From Macropodus opercularis (lineage: Eukaryota > Chordata > Actinopteri > Anabantiformes > Osphronemidae), in the NCBI GenBank assembly GCA_030770545.1, contig CM061109.1, positions 12,942,001 to 13,006,000 of the forward strand: a stretch of DNA of 64,000 nt, given 5' to 3'. A program made the translations under genes and the position numbers. Positions 1 to 12,200 of the stretch are shown here, one piece after another. The notes beneath the pieces are model-generated. The model was not told the origin of the DNA. It did not search any database and saw nothing but the letters and a program-made list of their open reading frames with translations. Position 1 is the stretch's first letter, and the number at the start of each line of letters is the position of its first letter.

Positions 1-479
1 TGCACACAGAAATGAACACAGAAATGTTAGCTAGGGAGCTTTGATAATTCTGCTATGGTTTATTCGTGTCCTTTATGGTGTAAAGTCTCCAGCAAAAGGT
101 AACATGTAATAAATGGATCAATTTGAAACTATTTGTGTTTACAAGAGAGCTTATAACATGTCGTGCTGCATTAGAAATGTAAATAATTCTGTAGTTTAAA
201 TGCACATTTAAGGATTAATCAAATGAATTGATTTTCTTGATGATACTTCAGAAAAGATGTCTTAAGTCCAGCTTTAACTGTAATATTTATGATGACATGT
301 CTCAAATAATATGCATGGGGTGGTGTTATTATTAAGCTTTATTTCCCAGAGGTAGAATTCAGAGCAGCAGGTGAGGTTTGGTTAAAGCTGAAGGACTTAA
401 AAAATAATAATAATAATAATTAACAAAAAAGAAAACAAAAAACATTTTCCTTCTGTAATCTGGCTCCTTTTTATTCAAG

Positions 480-754
480 ACAGCAAGAGCGACGCGCCAA
501 CGAACAACTGGCTAACAGCGAAGAGTGGCAGGAAGAAAAGATGTCCCTACACAAAGCACCAGACCTTGGAGTTGGAGAAGGAGTTTTTGTTCAATATGTA
601 TCTGACCCGAGAGCGCCGCCTGGAGATCAGCCGGAGCGTCAACCTGACCGACAGGCAGGTCAAGATCTGGTTTCAGAACCGCAGGATGAAACTGAAGAAA
701 ATGAACAGGGAAAACCGCATCCGAGAACTGACCTCAAACCTCACCTTTTCGTGA
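480..754 (+). CDS. hoxd10a: hoxd10a, homeobox exon (exon 2), 5' partial
   Basis: A group 10 (AbdB class) Hox transcription factor of the nucleus that patterns posterior trunk, spinal cord and fins. Only the second exon is in the window. The open frame runs from a probable acceptor (AG at 478-479) through NNWLTAKSGRKKRCPYTKHQ, a full 60-residue homeodomain at 527-706 with helix 3 IWFQNRRMKLKK, and the group 10 tail MNRENRIRELTSNLTFS, to TGA at 752-754. The NNW tryptophan just before the homeodomain is the PBX contact used by posterior Hox proteins in place of a YPWM hexapeptide. The ending NLTFS fits HoxD10 better than HoxA10 or HoxC10. Exon 1, the start codon and most of the protein lie left of base 1. 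The exact acceptor (479 or 483) is not certain from sequence alone. Confidence 0.93.
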
Positions 755-1165
755 GCTCGCATGTTTCTGTGGTTAGCTGCCCCTTTTATCCCTCATCCAG
801 TTTGATGCTGCGGTGGCATTGGACGTTTATCTTCGGTGTCAACCAAACTGTGATTGTATTTGCCAGTCTTAGTACGTCGTGTGGCGCCGTGTAGCCTCTT
901 TGTTTTATCCACATGCAGGGTAACATTTCTTTAGTCTTAAATTATTGGAGAAGCGTTTTGAGCCAGTGGATGTTTGTGTCGGTGACGAGCTGCGTGGACA
1001 GTTGCTCTGTTTCAGTCATGGAAGCATTTCTTGTTGTATATTGCATCATTTGTTTTACAGTGCAAGCCATTTCCTCAGCAGTGACATGTTTCGATGGGCC
1101 CTTTAAAGTGGCGGAAAACAATGTAAATGTGTGACTTTAATGCATGTTTGTGGCATGTTTCCTGC

Positions 1166-1171
1166 AATAAA
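1166..1171 (+). terminator. probable polyadenylation signal of hoxd10a
   Basis: AATAAA lies about 410 bases after the hoxd10a stop and is the first canonical signal there. It would give a short 3' UTR at about 755-1190. Confidence 0.55.
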
Positions 1172-1189
1172 CGGACTGTCAAATAATCC

Positions 1190-2660
1190 TGATATCTACG
1201 TTTCATTTATCAGTAATTGCTGTATCACCATTCAAATATTACTTATGTTGGTAGTTGATTAATTTGCTTACGAACTGTTACACAGCAGTTTATGGCGCAA
1301 AGACATTTTTCCAAATGAGCTGTTTTGCAGTCGACTGCAAGAAAACAACTCGGGCTATTTCCAAAAATGTTACTAATATGTGTCTGTAATGTCACTAAGT
1401 GGCTACAGCTGTGCCCTAAATTCATTAGACGTCGTCTTCTACAAGCTGAAGACGTTTTAGATGGAGTTGAAGCCACGGGCCGCCCGCGGATTTAGCAGAA
1501 TGGGCAGAAAAATCCCCTTATTAGGCCCTAAAGGTGCTCAGTTCAACACGGGAAGGCTGAAACTGACTTTTGTGAATGTGCATAAACAAATAGTCACACA
1601 AACTCAACCAAAAGTCTAAAGAATTAAGCTGAGTGCTCCAGGTTTCTGTCTGTTATGAAGGGAGAGCAGAAGCGTGGCAATCAAACTAATATGGTGCTGC
1701 TTTTATTCTCGGGCCTGTTTATGACTAAACAGTCTAGAACTGTCACACGGGGTAAGTTATGTTCAAGCACAAATTCACAGGCAAGAGTCCGCTCTTCCTT
1801 CCTTCTGAGAGGCGCAGGCCTCAGTGGCCAACTGGCATTTACAGAAAAGTTCACATTTCCACGTTGCTTGTGGTTTAGCGACATGAACCTGCTGATGAAG
1901 TTGACCTGTAGGCTACAGCTTTGTCGGCTGACATAGAAAATGCGCTTGAATTTCGACTCCTGGTCAACACTTTGAGCGGAATACAACGCAAAGACTTGGT
2001 AAAGGTCCTGAGTTGTTGCAAAAAACACAAGAGAGGTTTTAAGTTCGGGCAGTAGGACACAGACGGACTGCGCTGCTCGTTTTGCTTCCCTCTTTATTGA
2101 CGGCTTGAATAATCACACGCACCTCATAAAACATTTATTGATACATAAAGACGTTATTGCCTTCCTTTTCTCTGAATACAATAACTTCACAATTGCTATT
2201 TCCTGCTTAACTTTAAAAATTCAACCAAGCCAGAAAATATGTTTCCTCGTCGAATATTAACAATGGATTCACCGCATTGTGAACGGAAATGGCGTCTGTT
2301 ATTTCACAGCGTGTTATTACATCTATTTTACGAGGGTTCCGTAGGTCTATAAACCGCTTTACTGGCACTGAGGGTATCAGGACGACATTATAAGAGTTTT
2401 CTGAAACATTAAGACGCGAGGAATCCGTGTTGGCGAACTGGGTGTGAGCAAACATGCAGCTATTCCCTTTTTTTGTACCGTTGCGACGTCCTGCAGCGAC
2501 GCACACGAGGAATGAACGTTTGCATTCACTTCAGCAGTCGTTGTCTCCCCGCAGTCACATCTGAGGGGGCTTTTTATTATTTGTGAAATGAAAAGCTAAA
2601 TTAAACCTGACGAAAAAAAAAGAGAGAAAAACTAGAGCGAGGGCAGGATTGATTTACTCG
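1190..2660. other. hoxd10a-hoxd9a intergenic stretch, no gene seen
   Basis: I see no homeobox, no convincing exon and no mir-196 hairpin here. The short frames on both strands have no recognisable content. The region should contain the upstream control sequences of hoxd9a. In tetrapod HoxA, B and C clusters mir-196 sits between groups 10 and 9; its absence here fits a HoxD identity. Confidence 0.6.
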
Positions 2661-2664
2661 CTGT

Positions 2665-2687
2665 ATTGGTAAATATGACCACGTGAT
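2665..2687 (+). promoter_or_regulatory. hoxd9a proximal promoter module (ATTGG + CACGTG)
   Basis: An inverted CCAAT box (ATTGG, 2665-2669) is followed after six bases by TGACCACGTGAT, which contains the E-box CACGTG (2680-2685). A second CCAAT on the + strand follows at 2696-2700. The module ends about 113 bases before the hoxd9a ATG, as expected of a core or proximal promoter. A related arrangement occurs upstream of hoxd4a and at two places with no known gene. Confidence 0.55.
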
Positions 2688-2799
2688 CCATGTAACCAAT
2701 CCCTGTAGATCGAGGCCAGCAAAAATACTATGATTGTTCATAGAGGGAAGCTTCCCGTAACAGAGCAACCCTTATTATATGAGTAGGAAGGGATCAAAA

Positions 2800-3352
2800 A
2801 TGTCTTCCAGTGGCACTCTCAGCAACTGCTATGTGGACGCTTTAATGGGGCAGGAGCCGGATGATGTGTACGGTGCTCGCTTTATTCAGGCTCCACACAC
2901 TGTGACCCCAAGGCCGTCAGGTGCTGGCGACAACGCAGACTTCTCCTCTTGTAATTTTGCCCCAAAATCCGCCGTTTTCTCCTCGTCGTGGTCATCGGTT
3001 CATCCGCAAGGGATTTATCATCCGTACGTGCACCACCACCACCACCACCAGTCCCATCTGCCCGCGTCGGACGGCAGATATGTCGGCGTCCGCTCCTGGA
3101 TGGACCCCATCTCCAACCACGTTTCTTTCGCCGGATTTCACTCGAGCAGTCGGCCGTACGGGACAAAGCCAGAGGTGCTGCCACCGAAGGCTCCGGAGCG
3201 CGACGCGTTGGAGCCAGAAGCTCGGCCGCTCGCCGGCGAATTCGCGTGTGGAGGAGCGGAGTGTCCAGAAAAAGCGAGCAAAGAGCACAGTGGAAGCGAG
3301 CTGTCGAGCCCCAGCGAGCCCAAAGAGGAGAAACAACAACAACTTGACCCAA
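2800..3352 (+). CDS. hoxd9a: hoxd9a exon 1
   Basis: First coding exon of the group 9 Hox transcription factor (184 complete codons plus one base). The start MSSSGTLSN..YVDALMG matches HoxD9 (MSSSGTLSNYYVDSLIG in mammals), so I place the ATG at 2800. An in-frame ATG at 2779 would add only seven residues, MSRKGSK. The N-terminal Hox9 activation region is recognisable: SSCNFAPKSAVFSSSW, then GIYHPYV, a six-histidine run near residues 82-87, and VRSWMDPISNHVSFAGF. The exon ends in KEEKQQQLDP, followed by a strong donor GTAAGT at 3353. It splices in phase 1 to the homeobox exon at 3795, giving LDPNNPAANW. The full protein is 265 residues, typical for the family. Confidence 0.95.
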
Positions 3353-3794
3353 GTAAGTGAACGAGATAGCCGGTCCTGATTTACAGCCCCGAGAACTGTA
3401 TGAGCTGGGTGTGTAAAACTGGAGGTTTTACTAACCTATAAAAGTGTCTCGCACGGTACCGCGAATAGGGAAGAGGAATCACCCGCCCTGCGTGGGTTAT
3501 TACAGGGGATCCACGAGCTTTTAATGTTACGGGACACCAGAAATAGATACGCGATTAGATTTACCATGTGCGATGGGTTTTCCTGTGGGATGCAGCAGTA
3601 AAATGGGACATAAGACCAGAATAGTCGTGCATATCTCACCGTGTGTTTTAAGTGGGGATTCCTTATTTTGCTTGTGGCTGCTTGTCATCATACCAGAGTC
3701 TTTACGCGCTGCAGTTCATTTAAAGTCAAGTTTCAACAGCATCACATCACACATGTCTTTACTTCATATGTGTCTGCGTCCCCGTGTTTTTCAG

Positions 3795-4039
3795 ACAACC
3801 CTGCAGCAAACTGGATTCACGCCCGCTCGACGAGAAAGAAACGATGCCCGTACACTAAATATCAGACTTTGGAGCTGGAGAAGGAATTCCTCTACAACAT
3901 GTACCTGACAAGAGACCGACGCTACGAAGTCGCCCGAATACTGAGCCTAACCGAGAGACAGGTGAAGATCTGGTTCCAGAACAGAAGGATGAAAATGAAG
4001 AAGATGAACAGAGAGAAGAGCAGCAAGGATCAGCTATGA
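3795..4039 (+). CDS. hoxd9a: hoxd9a exon 2, homeobox
   Basis: Second coding exon, after the acceptor TTTTTCAG (AG 3793-3794) and a 442-base intron. It encodes NNPAANWIHARSTRKKRCPY, a homeodomain at protein residues 197-256 with YTKYQTLELEKEF and IWFQNRRMKMKK, and a short tail MNREKSSKDQL ending in TGA at 4037-4039. ANW (W191) is the PBX-binding tryptophan of group 9. TKYQ and ARILSLTERQ agree with HoxD9. The product is a nuclear DNA-binding regulator of posterior trunk and paired-fin patterning. Confidence 0.95.
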
Positions 4040-4894
4040 GTTCACTGCTGCTGCCATGTCACACGTTTGTACCAAGGCAGCCATATGAACAGTGGCTTTT
4101 ATTTTGGTAGGAGCCTCGGCTGGTTTTAGAAACCTTATAGCATGAAAGCGAGTGTCGCTGTCAGATGCATCACACGAGCAGGAATTTGCTTTGATGAGAC
4201 TGACACGAGCAGGATTTCAGATTTTAGTCATCAGATTTTTTTTTTCTGTTTCGCATAACCACAGACTGGGTGTTCGAGCACGTCCACAGGTTTGTTACGC
4301 GCCCGCCACAGTAGGAAACGTGTTGCCTGTTTTTGCTTTTATAGCTGTTAATAATCTGGACTTGTATATAAAATATTTCCAAACCAAACTCTTTTGGCTT
4401 CAGTCTGTGTGAGGCGCACATTGAGATGGAGCGTTGCAGAGCTCAGATTGATGGAAAGTACGTTATTACAAATTAATTATTTTAATCCTAAATAACCAGT
4501 CTGTTAATGTATTAATAACGTGTTAATATAATTATCACCTTTATCAGAATTACTATTGGAGAACTTTGATTTTTGCTAACTAAAAATTGCTCCCTGAGGC
4601 CTTGTTTACGCAGCGTTGCTATCCAACGATAGCAGGTAAATATCGCCTCCAACACCAAAATAAGTCCGCGATAAACATCAATTATTCGGATTTTTCAAGC
4701 TACAAAATATGCATAGATCAAATTATCTAGATTGACGTTTTATTACATGTTACCTTTTGCATTCACGGTGCATTTTAAACGTAGAAGAGCAGGTTATAAA
4801 GTGTTTATTGCTGGGAGAGGTGTTGCGGCTGATTTCCAATTTTATTGTCCAACTTGTACGAATAATTACTTTAAGGCAGGAAGAAACGTGGTCT

Positions 4895-4900
4895 AATAAA
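4895..4900 (+). terminator. candidate polyadenylation signal of hoxd9a
   Basis: AATAAA lies about 855 bases after the hoxd9a stop, in an AT-rich stretch that looks like 3' UTR. It is the first canonical signal I found after the gene. Confidence 0.45.
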
Positions 4901-7217
4901 GCTATAGAAATGGCTAGACGTCTGGTTTAAATGAGTTTATGGCCCGGCCAGTAATTGCTGTCTCCTTTGAAAGCCCCTGTTTGTTGGGTGTTTGCGTCTG
5001 TTACGGACAAACAGAACGTAGACGCTTTTCCACAGGGTGTCTGGTGGATGAATTGCTTTAGAGGAAGTCATCCCCAACATAATGGTCACGTTTATTCATC
5101 AAATGCACTTCCCACGGATGGGGAAAACTTAACTTTGACTGATGTCCGATTTCGCCTTTAACCTCATTTACTTTCTAACTGTGCTGTACTTTACCACAGG
5201 TGTGTGTCCTCCAGAAGGACTGACAAAAACAAAATATGCTTCGAAGTAGGACGTGTGCAATTAAAAGAAAATCGCACAGCAAATGATACAGCAAATGTAT
5301 TAACTTTAACTCGAACATTGAGCTGCAGTGATAACTGCAGAGTAACGCGAGCGCTAGAGGGCGATGTTGATCTTTCTGTGTGGTGATGGATGGAACACGT
5401 AGACAACACATGGTCCAAATTATATGTATTCAAAGATTAACTGTCTTAAAATATCGTTTAAAATATGCCTCGTGTCGCGGAATATTCATTATAACACTGG
5501 AGTATTTTTGGAGTGTGATCTAAAAACTGCTTTTAGGGTCACAAGCATCAACCACATAAAATGGAAGCTTGAGGAAATAACTGCGATAAACCTAAAGGTC
5601 CCAACTAATCTTGGAATCATCTGTTGCAGTCAGAATTGACCTACACCTGTTTGCCTCTTGTGATCATTTACACATCCTGTATTTCAGCAGCGTCTCATAC
5701 ATTTGCACAAAATGATGCCCCGGTTACAATCTTTACATTATGGGCCATGGAGGAGCCTCAGCCTCTCGCCCTTCACAGCAGAGAACAGACGTGACGTAGC
5801 AGGAGATCGCTTCTCTAAAAGCCAAGTCCTGGACCTTAAAATCCTTCTAACGGTGTTTATTCACCACTAATAGAATAAAACCCAAAGCTGCTGCAGCCTG
5901 GTTGGATTTATTGAATTTTTAATCACTGGCATTAATGTCGCGCATTCACAGTAAAGCTGTTGTAACTGCGAGGGTGTGGATTATGTATTTCCACTTAATT
6001 AAATGAAGGCAACTTTAAGGAAAATGCCTTATGAATAATTAATTTGCACATACACACAGATATATACGTGTAATAAAAGCAGTGCGATATAGAGAATGAT
6101 ACCATCTACAGAGAAGGCCTCCATGTGCCCATGACTCATTTAACCTCACCAATGCTGCAGAGTCGAGGTATTTATAACAATTACTGTCCTTATATTTCAC
6201 AGCAATGATAACAGATCTAAACGTCTCAGCTACGGCACGACTCCGTTGATAGATTTCACAGAAGCACCACAGTGTTTCTCGCCTGTTTAATCCAGTGTGT
6301 GGACGAAGGATAAGAGGAGAACCTCCTTCCACACGACGCAGGCCTCAGGAGCTTATGAGGAATGGCTTTAGTTGTCTGTGAAGATTTCCAGTTGTGCCTG
6401 TAGCATAAAGCGTTGAAGCCAACGCGAAGCTGCCATTTTGAGCATCTTGGTCGTGAACTGTAATCAGATGGACTAGCGAATAAAATGCGACTTAGATGAG
6501 CGAGAGATTAAACACAATTTGGACGCATTTAGTATTTTGTATCATAGACGAAATATATTTGTAAACATCGAGATTATTGCCTTTGACATATGAGCAGAAA
6601 CAGGAGGTTCTGTCAGCATCTCTCTATTAGCCAGCATTCATGCCTTATAGACGTCCACGTGTCTTCGTCCTTACATCCCATGAGTGGAAACATTCTCTGT
6701 TGCTCCGTATCCGCACAAGTTGTTCAAAAGCTGCGTGAAGGCCAAGAGGTAATGGCTGTGAAAACGAGCTGAGCGTCACAGATTGGAAACACACTAGGGA
6801 TAATGTTGTGGCTTTTCAAGACCTGTGTTACTCAGTCCACAGCGTTTAAGGAACAATAAGTCTGGTATTATCGTTATACCAATTTAAACTCCACGTGCCA
6901 CGGGACTTTGGTAACAATTTAGGAAATGTACTTATGCACGACTTCATCAATATTCTTTCTTTTTCTTACTTTAATTAGCAGGAAAACAACATTTATGCTT
7001 TTTACTGCTAAAGTATTGGGAGAGATGTGGGGCTGTTGGGCCGGGCCTGATATTTATGGTTCTGTTGATAGTGATGAGTTATTGCAAAGATGATGCCTCT
7101 TGGTAACAACACTTTCATCAGGCCTACAGGCGAGATCACATCCAGATTCATCCACCCCACAAACACTTAGCGTCTATTTTACACATTAGAACTTTCTGAA
7201 TTCACAGCAACAGCATC

Positions 7218-7251
7218 AATAATAATAATGATGATAATAATAATAATAATA
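7218..7251 (+). repeat. AAT-rich microsatellite
   Basis: A run of AAT units broken once by ATGATG. A similar, shorter run is at about 405-420. Confidence 0.8.
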
Positions 7252-8042
7252 GGGGGCAGCCGTTTGTGCAGCCATCGCTGTAATTATTTATGGAACAGGC
7301 GAAGCAGCAGAAAGTCCAGAGCTCCGCCATAAGGCCAAAGTTGAAAATTTCACAATTGACTACTTTTATCTCTCTTTAATGTCTCTCTGTTTTAATTTTC
7401 ACGTTTAGCTTCTTTTTATCCCTTTAACAATAGTTTATGTTTTATTCAAACCTTTGCTTAAAAACTAAGGCCTGTTCATATTTGTAGCCCTATAACCAAA
7501 GATATGCAGCTGGCTGTGACTGGGATGCGGCTTTATTTACTTCAGGAGCCAAATGAGGCCTTATGCTCTGAGGCGGATAAATGGGACTGAAGAGACCGAA
7601 CGTGACAACCCAGACGCGCTGCCCGGTGAGACGTGCTAATCTGGTGGCTGCACGTCTTTATTAGCCTACTAGGTGTCAACGGCGTTGCAGCTGCGAGCAT
7701 CAGCCTCCACCAGGTCTGAACAGTGTCTGCACCAAACACACGTCAACTTTTAAACGTGAAAAATAAACGTTTCACTGTTTGAACTGTGCTGCTTGCGTGA
7801 ACCTGTAGCAAACCAAGCCAAAGGAAATAGGTCGTCACCGTGTTTCCACAGTGGAACTAGATGATTCTCCAGGCGACTCTTTCCACCACTGAGCCTGAAA
7901 TAAAAATCAGCAGCATCGCGCAACACCAACGATTAGACTAACAACTGATTTTTTTCCCCCGCAACATGCTTTCCCGGTAAGACACTGGCCCATAGAGCTA
8001 CAATCCTGGTAGTGTCATAGTGTAGTGCCACAAAAGCCCAGC

Positions 8043-8043
<1 letters not shown>

Positions 8044-8073
<30 letters not shown>
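8044..8073 (+). repeat. (CA)n microsatellite, about 15 units
   Basis: Uninterrupted AC dinucleotide repeat. Confidence 0.95.
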
Positions 8074-8077
<4 letters not shown>

Positions 8078-8845
8078 AAAAAATAGACTATAAAACAGGA
8101 AACCAGACGCAGAGCCATAACCGGACCATAAATCGCGCAGTGCTGACTCTGGCATGCCAGCAGATCAACGAGGAACGAAATGAAAGAAATTCCTTTTGCT
8201 TCAGAAATATTCACACGGACTGAACTGTAGCTGCAATGTTGCCTTTCGAAGTCAAAGGCGTGAGAAGCTTTTTTTAACCATCGTTTATCTTTGCTTTGTC
8301 GTCTTAATAATAAATCTGTAAACATGGAGGGGAAAATATATTGTGCAACGTGTTCATACACAGATTCAAGACACACGAGTCCATCTAAAAGTGAATGAGA
8401 TGAAGAAGCCGCACGTGTTCTAACTTTTACTTTATTTTATTGCATCTAAGCCTGATAGTTGCATGTGTAAGCACTTGCTGCACAGACCAGGAGCCGAATA
8501 CAATGGAAAGTCTGTTGAATACGGATGAATTGTGGTGCAGGAAGCTTCCATTTGGGCAGTAAGGACAAATACAATCTTTTTTTAAATGCACATTTAAACA
8601 TAGGTGACCTTTATTTCTGAGCAGTGAACGTTGCATCAAAATTATACAAAGAAAAAACTAAAACTCGTGTATTTATATTTTTTGCAGTGCAGAATTTTCT
8701 TTTCTCCAAAGGACGCGGAGGGGATCCAGCTATTATGCGCAAGGACGCGGAGACGGGGGAGAATTGCTGCAGTCGAAATTCCTTTTTGTGAGAGGACAAT
8801 TTACAACTTGGTAATAGACCTTTTTATGTGCCTGCATCGCCTGTC

Positions 8846-8867
8846 ATTGGATGCCACTGGTCATGTG
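8846..8867 (+). promoter_or_regulatory. orphan Hox-type promoter module 1
   Basis: ATTGG (8846-8850), six bases, then CTGGTCATGTG (8857-8867). This is close to the module ATTGG-N5-CTGGTCACATGG in front of hoxd4a (15256-15277). No Hox coding exon follows. About 220 bases downstream is an ATG-led exon candidate ending in a good splice donor, so this may be the promoter of a long transcript reading into mir-10b, hoxd4a or hoxd3a. Confidence 0.35.
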
Positions 8868-8977
8868 TGAGAGGCAAACGTCTTCATGGCCCTTTTCCTG
8901 ATTTCCCAGGCGAGCTTTTTCCCACTGCATTCTGCGTCTATGGCGTTCAAACCGATACGCCACGGTCTGCTTTCTCC

Positions 8978-8992
8978 AAAAAAAAAAAAAAA
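8978..8992 (+). repeat. poly-A tract (15)
   Basis: Fifteen consecutive A bases, between the orphan promoter module and the exon candidate. Confidence 0.9.
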
Positions 8993-9089
8993 TCAGCTAT
9001 TGGTTTCACAAAACGTCTGATCAGCACATATTTGCAGCACTGCGCTGCTCGCTCCCCTGGATGACAAGAGGAGCGTTGCAACTTTCGCC

Positions 9090-9201
9090 ATGCCTGACCT
9101 CTACATACACAGAGCTGCACTGGCTCTGCAGAACCTTGTCAAAGTGCACCGCAGACACGCTAAAGCTCAAAGAATAAACATGGACTACCTCCCCGCTACA
9201 G
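9090..9201 (+). other. candidate first exon with small open frame (possible hoxd3a or host-gene 5' exon)
   Basis: An ATG at 9090 opens 37 codons (starting MPDLYIHRAALALQ, ending MDYLPAT), then one base, then the donor CAG|GTAAGC at 9202. The stretch is open throughout and rich in basic residues (KVHRRHAKAQR). I do not recognise a protein family. Hox3 genes of other vertebrates have 5' non-coding exons lying upstream of group 4, so this could be one of them. Its phase 1 end matches the phase of the exon candidate at 23552-23611. It could equally be a chance frame beside a cryptic donor. Confidence 0.3.
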
Positions 9202-9203
9202 GT

Positions 9204-12200
9204 AAGCTACGTGTGATGGCGGAGTCTGTGTGTGCATGTCAGCTTTGACAGCTTCCTGTTTCATTAGTCATGTAAATTAGCTGCGAGTAATGCGGTGGCT
9301 TCACATGTTGGGAGGTGTTGTAAAATAAATAGCTTTGCAGTTTACACGTTAAAAGGTGATGGTGGTGAGGCTAGTGGTTATAAAATGATTTTATCCTGCA
9401 ACCATCCAATAAATAGTGATCGAATAGTTTTACTAGGTTCAATATTGCTCGAAGAATCTTTAATTGTGACTCGTGTTTTTTTAATTTCTCGATTGTTCTG
9501 CACAAATACATTCTCCGAAGTCACTGGTGGTTGATTCTAGCATGACACGCTGCGTTTCTGATGCACATGCTGCAGTAATTTTGCAAAAAGTCGAAACATC
9601 TACATTCCCGCGTCCAGTCTAAATTATTTTGCATGTGTACAAAGCACAGACGTGATGATTTCACACGTTGTTTGACGAAAAATAAAAAAGAATGTGCATT
9701 GATCTGATGGAGCCAGTGTGTTTTCGCAGACTGTTTACTTGCTCTAATACTGTGCATATGAGCGACACAACGAATCTGCTTTGCTGTATTGCACATATGC
9801 AAGGCTGGCAAGAGAAGGTTTTCGTAGCTGTGTTCAGCTGCCTGGAGATGGGGGCCAACTGAACAAAGACAGTATTTCACTGTTGGCTGACAGGCAGCTG
9901 CGAAAGTATTTACAGCCTTGCTGCAATGCGGCAAAATGGATCCTGGAAGAGAGGCGCAAGTTAGACGCCTGAGAAAAATCGACAGCATTCACAGTGCGTT
10001 GATGCGCCTGACAATGCGCATAGTTGAGTCATTGCTGTGTGTGTTTGTGATATGTGATTATGTAGAACAGTGTCTGACCGCAGGCCCTGCACACATTTGA
10101 ACAGTGAGCAGTTTCTATGAATGGATGCGGTTTCCCTTTCACCCTTGCTCAGATCCACCCAGAGATGCAGGGTAGTCATGTGGGAGACAGTTGGAGATTG
10201 TTGCGCGGAGTATTGAGAGTGATGTGAATTCACACCAAGAGACAGCAGCGTATAAAGCTATTATTTTGCGGTTTATTCAATGGTTTCTCATTTGATGTTC
10301 AGACACGTTTCTTTCGTTCAATTGGTATTAATATAAATGCGATTTATGTCACTTCTTGCACGACAATAATTAAAAACGCACACGAAAATATACGTTTAGT
10401 TTCGTTTTAGCTTCACTCCTTTACTTTTAAGCACATTTCACGAGGCTCTTTTTCTTCTTTCTGATTTTATTTAATATATGTTAAATCAAATTTTGGCTGT
10501 AAAAATGGCGAAACCTACCGCCTAAATTTTCAAAAGTGAAATGAGCGAGTTTGAATCTGAACGAAGCGCCATGTTTTCTGTTTTGTGCATCTGACGGTTC
10601 CTAAAACACATGATTCAGTCAAGTCACATGTTGTGGCCAGGCGGACATTTTTTACAGTGGGCAAATGAGTGAACCGTTCACACTCCAGCAGAAGGCGCTG
10701 TTGCCCAACACTCAGCCTCTCTGCGTCCATTCACAAGTCTCTGGCAAGCAGGTTACTGAGCTCTGTGATTGGCCGAGGCGACCAAACACGTGACCCGAGA
10801 GCGGTTCAGGTGGAGCAGCTGAAGAAAATGCACCGTTTAAGACAGCTACGATATAAATCAGTACCTTATCAAACCAGACCAGCCGATATAATTATATGCT
10901 GCTGCTTGTGGTGTGTGTGGGATGTTTATGGGTTCCAGGGCTTTAGGCTACAAACTGATACACTGTGTTTTATTATTCCAAAAACCTGCCCCATGACATT
11001 CTTCAAAGACTAAACAAGAAGCCTGATGTGTTTTTTTTATGATTTTGGTTGTAAGGGCGTTAAAAGAAACTTCCTTCAGGAGAGAAGTTAAAGCCAGAGC
11101 TGTAGCAGAGCTTGTGGTAAGACTCACTGTACAGTTTAGGCATAAATCTGCAAGCAACCCATTAAATCATAAAACAAACATAAAAGTCTAGCACTAAAAA
11201 GCAGCAGGAACCCTCAGTGTAACTGCTTCTCAAACACCCTGTGGCCATGCCAGGGTTTTAACCATCACATCATCTCGGATACATATTTTTTATGAGGTCA
11301 TGCATGTAAAAAGTGACAAGCCTCAGATTTGATGCCTTCCCATTCATCATACCTGCCCCACGGTGCGCCCAGCCCTCATCACCTCTCTCAGCTGTCTTCA
11401 GCTTATGCAGGAGGAGGAGGAGGAGCAAAAGATGCCGTGCACCCAGGGATTGGGCCCGAAGAATGACTGACATCAGTCATATGTCGGCAGGTTCACTGGG
11501 GAGAGGAAAACGTCAGTGATGCATGTTTGGAGTTTATGTTAAATCTTTGGAGATAAGAGTCAGAAGAAATATAATGTGTAATGAAATTATTCTTAATGGG
11601 CTGACTGCTGTGACAGTTTGTATTTTTTGACCAGTTTTAATACCAACACGCAAATGACAACAATGCCAAAATAAAAGTAATTGTATTGCATCACGACAGT
11701 TAGACCCTCTTTACAGCCTCCAGCTCCCTCGTTTCTGTTCCTCGGTGCATCGGAGCATTATTGAGTAAGTGCAACTTTGAGGGTTATTTATGGGCCTGCG
11801 CGGTGTCGTGAATGGCTGTGAGGAAACACGTGATGCCATTAAAGTTTGTTTTATGGCCTGGGACTTGACAAGCCAAAATATAATTCTCATTGTGTATTAG
11901 AAAGAGCGTCCAGATGGGTTGGAATGGGGCTTCAAATGGAGCAGGAGCGCCACGCCGGGCAGACTTTTCCCTCCGTGGATGTGTTTGTTGCACGGTGCGC
12001 CGTGGGTTGCGGTCTGTGTGGTAAGCTGCGTTTTATCATTATGCTTGTGCTGTGGGGCGGGTGATGTCACACGCGTAGTGCTCAGGCGGCTCCGTTTCCT
12101 GCCTCTAAAAGCTGCACCAGTGCGAGCTCAGGACACACGGACAGTTAGGTGGTGCGCTGCTGAGAGGAAACTGTGTTTAATCCCATTACGCTGTTCGAGC

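Larger units (their letters stand above)
4905..8840. other. hoxd9a-mir-10b intergenic, first part
   Basis: No gene recognised. It contains an (AAT)n-type run at about 7218-7251 and a (CA)n microsatellite near 8044-8073. Several tetrapod-type HOXD8 positions were considered, but no homeobox core (KIWFQN) or YPWM sequence is present on either strand. Confidence 0.6.

Noticed and set aside
729..748. TGACCT..TCACCT pair in hoxd10a
   Set aside because: Spacing is six, and the bases encode the conserved group 10 tail, which explains them.
1236..1262. GTTGGTAGTTGATT looked at as a possible mir-196 seed between groups 10 and 9
   Set aside because: It does not match the mature mir-196 sequence TAGGTAGTTTCATG and forms no hairpin with the neighbouring bases; HoxD clusters normally lack mir-196.
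2882..3379. Long antisense and alternative-frame ORFs over hoxd9a exon 1 (156, 152, 119 and 116 residues)
   Set aside because: They are shadows of a GC-rich coding exon; none has family resemblance and the Hox frame explains the sequence.
9521..9988. 155-residue minus-strand ORF
   Set aside because: No start context, no recognisable motif, cysteine and histidine spacing irregular; it overlaps several other chance frames.
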